Assembly: GCF_024159265.1 (NCBI RefSeq) | Contig: NZ_JAMYWY010000001.1 | Span: forward strand, 2,604,001 to 2,668,000 | Direction of reading: 5' to 3' | Source: Paenibacillus sp. 1781tsa1 | GTDB lineage: Bacteria > Bacillota > Bacilli > Paenibacillales > Paenibacillaceae | Length of the DNA stretch: 64,000 nucleotides | In this document: piece after piece, positions 60,591 to 64,000 of the stretch | How the letters are laid out: every line of letters begins with the position of its first letter | Position numbering within the stretch: position 1 is the first letter of the stretch | The notes under the pieces: generated by a model | Seen by the model: only the letters and a program-made list of their open reading frames with translations | What the model was told of the DNA's origin: nothing | The model's database searches: none | Translations under genes and position numbers: made by a program

Positions 60591-61778
60591 ATGTTCAAAA
60601 AATGGAAGAAATTCAGCATCAGCAGCTTGGCGCTTGTGTTAGTGGCTGCCGTGGCTTTTACCGGATGGAGCCCTAAAGCAGCAGCAGCAGACGCTTCGCA
60701 AGTGGTGGCTGAGATGGGTGCAGGTTGGAATCTGGGTAATCAGCTGGAAGCAGCGATAAATGGCACACCGAGTGAGACAGCTTGGGGCAATCCTACGGTG
60801 ACTCCGGCGCTGATCCAAAAAGTGAAAGCTGCGGGCTTCAAGTCTATTCGTATTCCCATCTCCTATTTGAATAACATTGGAAGCGCTCCCAATTATACAA
60901 TTAATGCGGCATGGTTGAATCGAATTCAGCAAGTTGTGGACTATGCGTACAATGAAGGTATGTATGTCATAATCAATATTCATGGCGATGGGTACAATTC
61001 CGTCCAGGGTGGATGGCTGCTCGTAAATGGTGGCAATCAGACTGCCATTAAGGAAAAGTATAAAAAGGTATGGCAACAGATTGCGACCAAGTTTAGCAAC
61101 TACAATGATCGTCTTATTTTCGAATCCATGAACGAAGTGTTCGATGGCAACTATGGTAATCCGAATTCGGCGTATTACGCTAATCTGAACGCATACAATC
61201 AAATTTTTGTGGACACGGTACGGCAGACCGGAGGTAACAATAATGCGAGATGGTTGCTGATTCCAGGCTGGAATACCAATATTGACTTCACCGTTGGTAA
61301 TTATGGCTTTGTGCTCCCGACAGATAATTTCAGATCCTCGGCCATTCCTAGTTCGCAGAAAAGAATTATGATCTCGGCACACTACTACTCTCCATGGGAT
61401 TTCGCAGGGGAGGAAAACGGTAATATCACGCAGTGGGGTGCAACGGCTACGAATCCTGCGAAGAAATCTACTTGGGGACAAGAGGATTACTTGGAATCAC
61501 AGTTCAAGTCCATGTACGATAAATTTGTCACTCAAGGCTATCCTGTAGTGATTGGTGAATTCGGTTCAATTGATAAAACATCGTATGATTCAACCAACAA
61601 TGTATATCGTGCAGCATATGCCAAAGCAGTTACAGCAAAAGCTAAAAAATACAAAATGGTTCCTGTTTATTGGGACAACGGGCATAACGGTCAACATGGA
61701 TTCGCATTGTTTAACCGTTCGAACAATACCGTGACTCAGCAAAATATCATTAATGCGATCATGCAAGGTATGCAATAA
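60591..61778 (+). CDS. Secreted GH5 endoglucanase
   Basis: This is a ~395-residue precursor. The signal peptide (~1-32) ends AAAA. The catalytic GH5 domain has MGAGWNLGNQLEA, KSIRIPISY, the acid/base Glu in FESMNEVF, HYYSPWDF and the nucleophile Glu in VIGEFGS. No carbohydrate-binding module is attached. ATG 60,591 is 7 bases from GCGGAGG, while ATG 60,585 overlaps that site. It hydrolyses β-1,4-glucan outside the cell. A long reverse ORF here is a shadow. Confidence 0.92.
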   Translation: MFKKWKKFSISSLALVLVAAVAFTGWSPKAAAADASQVVAEMGAGWNLGNQLEAAINGTPSETAWGNPTVTPALIQKVKAAGFKSIRIPISYLNNIGSAPNYTINAAWLNRIQQVVDYAYNEGMYVIINIHGDGYNSVQGGWLLVNGGNQTAIKEKYKKVWQQIATKFSNYNDRLIFESMNEVFDGNYGNPNSAYYANLNAYNQIFVDTVRQTGGNNNARWLLIPGWNTNIDFTVGNYGFVLPTDNFRSSAIPSSQKRIMISAHYYSPWDFAGEENGNITQWGATATNPAKKSTWGQEDYLESQFKSMYDKFVTQGYPVVIGEFGSIDKTSYDSTNNVYRAAYAKAVTAKAKKYKMVPVYWDNGHNGQHGFALFNRSNNTVTQQNIINAIMQGMQ

Positions 61779-61806
61779 TAGACGAACTAGCTTAATCCAT
61801 GCAAGC

Positions 61807-61846
61807 AAACGGCGAGTTCCTGAAAAAGGGACATGCCGTTTTTTTG
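61807..61846 (+). terminator. Rho-independent terminator
   Basis: AAACGGC and GCCGTTT arms with an inner TCC/GGGA pairing, then TTTTT. Confidence 0.75.
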
Positions 61847-61983
61847 TTGCGGGAGGTGATATCCACAATATTTCCCAATGCATTTTACATAAGCCATATA
61901 CAGAATTCATCAAATCCCACAATAGCTTTTATATACTTAATTTGCTCGATATAGCGAACTCAAAGGACTAGGTGGTAGACAGA

Positions 61984-62523
61984 ATGTTAAAAAAACGTGA
62001 TTTGCAGGAATGCCATTCATTGTACAGTTTGATGATGGACCCCGCCGTTTCTCCTTACGTTCGTTATCTATGTCAATCGTATGAAGAGTACCTATTCCTG
62101 ACTAGACAATTAATGGTCGAAGAAGAACAAAAGAAGGTAATCACCCGAACGATTTTGAATGAAGCAGGGCAGCCGATTGGTACCATTGATCTCTATCATA
62201 TCGAGCAGCAAACGGGTTTCTTGGCCACATGGATTGGATCCCCGTATTTTGGTAATGGATACAGCCAAAGAGCGAAATCAGCCTTTTTTGTTGAACTGTT
62301 TCTGGAACATGCGATTGAAACGGTATTTATGAAAATTCGAAAGCAAAATATAAGATCCAGAAAAGCGGTAGAAAAACTGCCTTATGTGAAACTAGCCAAT
62401 GATGTGTATCCCGATGTATATCAATTCATTAATGCGAAGGAACAGATCTATGATCTGTATCATGTGGAACGAACGACTTTTCTCGAACATCGTATGGATC
62501 TGCATCATGTGGTGGCTACGTAA
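61984..62523 (+). CDS. GNAT acetyltransferase
   Basis: This is a 179-residue RimJ/RimL-like protein: LATWIGSPYFGNGYSQRAKSAFF as CoA loop and IRSRKAVEKLPYVKL. ATG 61,984 follows AGGTGG. The C-terminal 40 residues extend beyond the usual domain. Confidence 0.75.
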   Translation: MLKKRDLQECHSLYSLMMDPAVSPYVRYLCQSYEEYLFLTRQLMVEEEQKKVITRTILNEAGQPIGTIDLYHIEQQTGFLATWIGSPYFGNGYSQRAKSAFFVELFLEHAIETVFMKIRKQNIRSRKAVEKLPYVKLANDVYPDVYQFINAKEQIYDLYHVERTTFLEHRMDLHHVVAT

Positions 62524-62700
62524 CATATTCAGTGAGTTTACAACAGCGGCGTCAGTGATGACGGCGCTATTTGTTATGATGAGAGTGTAATTGGAAAACA
62601 TTTGAATATAAAATGCAGGAATATGGAATGGAGAATCGAAAGACATGAAGTAGATCGTACTGATGTAACATGGTGTACGGATCATATTAGGAGGCATGAA

Positions 62701-62976
62701 ATGAACAATATCAATAAGATTCTGGGTGTAATCCTCATGCTTGGCAGTGTGTTTATTTCGACGATGGAGAGAATTTCAATACGAGTCTCTGTCGCTATAG
62801 TAGAAGCAGGATACGCTTCAGGGGGGACTACTGTGCCTCCATTCGCTCAGACGAATGAAAATACAATAGGATTACTCGTATACTTTATGTTTTTGGTTGG
62901 TTTTATACTATTAGTCGCGGGATTTCCAGGGAGTTATAAGAAGAGTCGTAATCACAACCATACCCAAGAAAGATAG
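62701..62976 (+). CDS. Small membrane protein
   Basis: This is a 91-residue protein with two hydrophobic helices (about 5-22 and 55-75), a Gly/Pro-containing extracytoplasmic loop (YASGGTTVPPFAQ) and a basic tail. No family is recognised. AGGAGGC before ATG 62,701 supports the start. The frame is open further upstream but without a ribosome site. Confidence 0.6.
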   Translation: MNNINKILGVILMLGSVFISTMERISIRVSVAIVEAGYASGGTTVPPFAQTNENTIGLLVYFMFLVGFILLVAGFPGSYKKSRNHNHTQER

Positions 62977-62993
62977 TATTAGGAGGGATGAAA

Positions 62994-63794
62994 GTGGCCG
63001 AACAGGAGGAAGTGTTACCGGGAGGTAATGTGAATCAGGTTGTCAGAATAGGTGAGACGGTTCGCAGGAGTGCCAAACCTGATCCTTATGTGCAGGAGCT
63101 GCTGGTGCATCTTGAAAAAGAGGGCTTTTATCAGGCTCCACGATATCTCGGTGTTGATGCGGAAGGAAGAGAAATGCTCTCCTATCTTGACGGACACGTT
63201 CCTGGCAATGATTATCCCGAGATTGAAGCGTACATGTGGTCAGATGAATCGTTAAAGGGAGTTGCAAGACTTTTGAGAACCTATCATGATGCGACTGTTT
63301 CATATCTAACTGCCGCACGATCCAGCAATGCCTATTCTGATACGGAGCAATATGAGGTCGTGTGTCATAACGATTTTGCACTATACAATGTGGTATTTAA
63401 GGATGGCGTGCCACAGGGGATTATCGATTTCGATATGGTCGGCCCGGGTCCGCGCCTGTGGGATATTGCCTATACATTATATACTTGCGTTCCGCTGGCG
63501 AATTTCTCACCGCCAACTCAGATGAGTGGTAGGGAGGTTATCCCTTATTGCAGTGAAGTGCACGCAGCCGTTCGGAAGAAACGCATTGAATTATTCCTGA
63601 GCACATACGGAGTGGCTGTACCGCCGGATTTGAAGCAATGGGTGTTGTCTCGCATTCATTTCATGTGTAAGACATTGGCTGATCGTGCGGCTGCCGGGGA
63701 AGTTGCTTTTATCAAAATGGTAGAAGAAGGCCATCTGTCCCATTACGAGAAAGAAGTTATTTTTCTTAACAAACATTGGGATGATTGGGCTTGA
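62994..63794 (+). CDS. Aminoglycoside phosphotransferase-family protein
   Basis: This is a ~266-residue kinase-fold protein. The catalytic loop VVCHNDFALYNVVF has HND for HGD, and the metal motif is GIIDFDMVGPGPRLWDIAYTLY. The N-terminal lobe is short. ATG 62,988 touches AGGAGGG, so GTG 62,994 is preferred. The substrate is unknown. The HND variant occurs in related uncharacterised members. Confidence 0.8.
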   Translation: MAEQEEVLPGGNVNQVVRIGETVRRSAKPDPYVQELLVHLEKEGFYQAPRYLGVDAEGREMLSYLDGHVPGNDYPEIEAYMWSDESLKGVARLLRTYHDATVSYLTAARSSNAYSDTEQYEVVCHNDFALYNVVFKDGVPQGIIDFDMVGPGPRLWDIAYTLYTCVPLANFSPPTQMSGREVIPYCSEVHAAVRKKRIELFLSTYGVAVPPDLKQWVLSRIHFMCKTLADRAAAGEVAFIKMVEEGHLSHYEKEVIFLNKHWDDWA

Positions 63795-63876
63795 AAAGTA
63801 ACGAATCATAGAGACGTTATTTAGTGTGATGAGTTTTATTAAAAGATTAAAAGATGTTTCAATATGTTAGCTAATG

Positions 63877-63918
63877 GACCGCGTGATAGCCTATGGGCTG
63901 GACAGCGGTTTTTTTGTC
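63877..63918 (+). terminator. Rho-independent terminator
   Basis: ACCGC and GCGGT arms with inner AGCC-TAT-GGGCT, then TTTTTTT. Nothing is recognised in the last ~80 bases. Confidence 0.75.
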
Positions 63919-64000
63919 GTCTACGTCTGTTCCCTATGAATTCCTTTCTAATCATTTTCAACAATTGTGATCAACAATACAGCAATATTGTTCGGATTAG

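Noticed and set aside
60639..61481. 280-residue reverse-strand ORF
   Set aside because: It lies entirely over the GH5 endoglucanase, has no ribosome binding site and no recognisable motifs, so it is a shadow.

Overview
The window looks like chromosomal DNA of a Paenibacillus (Bacillota). The evidence is strong AGGAGG-type ribosome binding sites, GTG and TTG starts, a sporulation-type YteA protein, a YesM/YesN-type two-component system, barnase with barstar, a B. subtilis Rtp-like protein, and secreted polysaccharide-degrading enzymes. The genus is inferred from overall style and gene content, not from a marker gene.

Layout. Positions 1-14,310 are ordinary backbone: a general stress protein, DUF202, an acyltransferase, an Rtp-like DNA-binding protein with an oxidoreductase, a barnase/barstar pair, an MFS exporter with its own ArsR-like regulator and matching inverted-repeat operators, YteA, a DivIVA-domain protein, an Rrf2 regulator, a phosphodiesterase, and a three-gene sugar or cyclitol oxidoreductase cluster with a candidate cre site and a large stem-loop.

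Positions ~14,540-25,340 are the most unusual part. Fourteen small genes, all on the + strand, are mostly separated by 96-190 bp imperfect palindromes. The palindromes begin with a TAAC core and end with GTTA/GTTAT. Inside they carry a second complementary pair, TATTCACG/CGTGAATA, or TTCAAG/CTTGAA as in classical integron sites. Genes usually start 15-75 bp after each GTTA core. This is the layout of integron gene cassettes with attC sites. No integron integrase is in the window, so I call it an integrase-less cassette array. Cargo: a nucleotidyltransferase, a serine hydrolase, a P-loop kinase, two GNATs (one N-terminally truncated), a NUDIX hydrolase, a peptidase-E-like protein, membrane proteins and small unknowns. 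A 5' group II intron fragment lies inside one cassette. A similar terminator-plus-promoter module occurs at both ends.

Positions 25,600-38,830 and 50,830-63,800 are dense co-directional clusters of small modification enzymes: GNAT acetyltransferases, DinB-fold proteins, SAM methyltransferases, aminoglycoside AAC(3)- and APH-like proteins, P-loop kinases, NUDIX and VOC proteins. Three genes here are broken (a nonsense codon, a frameshift and a deletion fusion). One GNAT gene is preceded by a short leader ORF and a hairpin.

Positions 38,950-49,360 hold a divergent sugar-uptake locus. A substrate-binding protein, response regulator and sensor kinase read leftward. A YtfQ/YtfR/YtfT/YjfF-type ABC transporter with a second lipoprotein binding protein reads rightward. 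A cre-like site overlaps the transporter promoter. A secreted CE4 deacetylase with a C-terminal carbohydrate-binding module (49.6 kb, with a cre-like site) and a secreted GH5 endoglucanase (60.6 kb) fit a plant-polysaccharide lifestyle.
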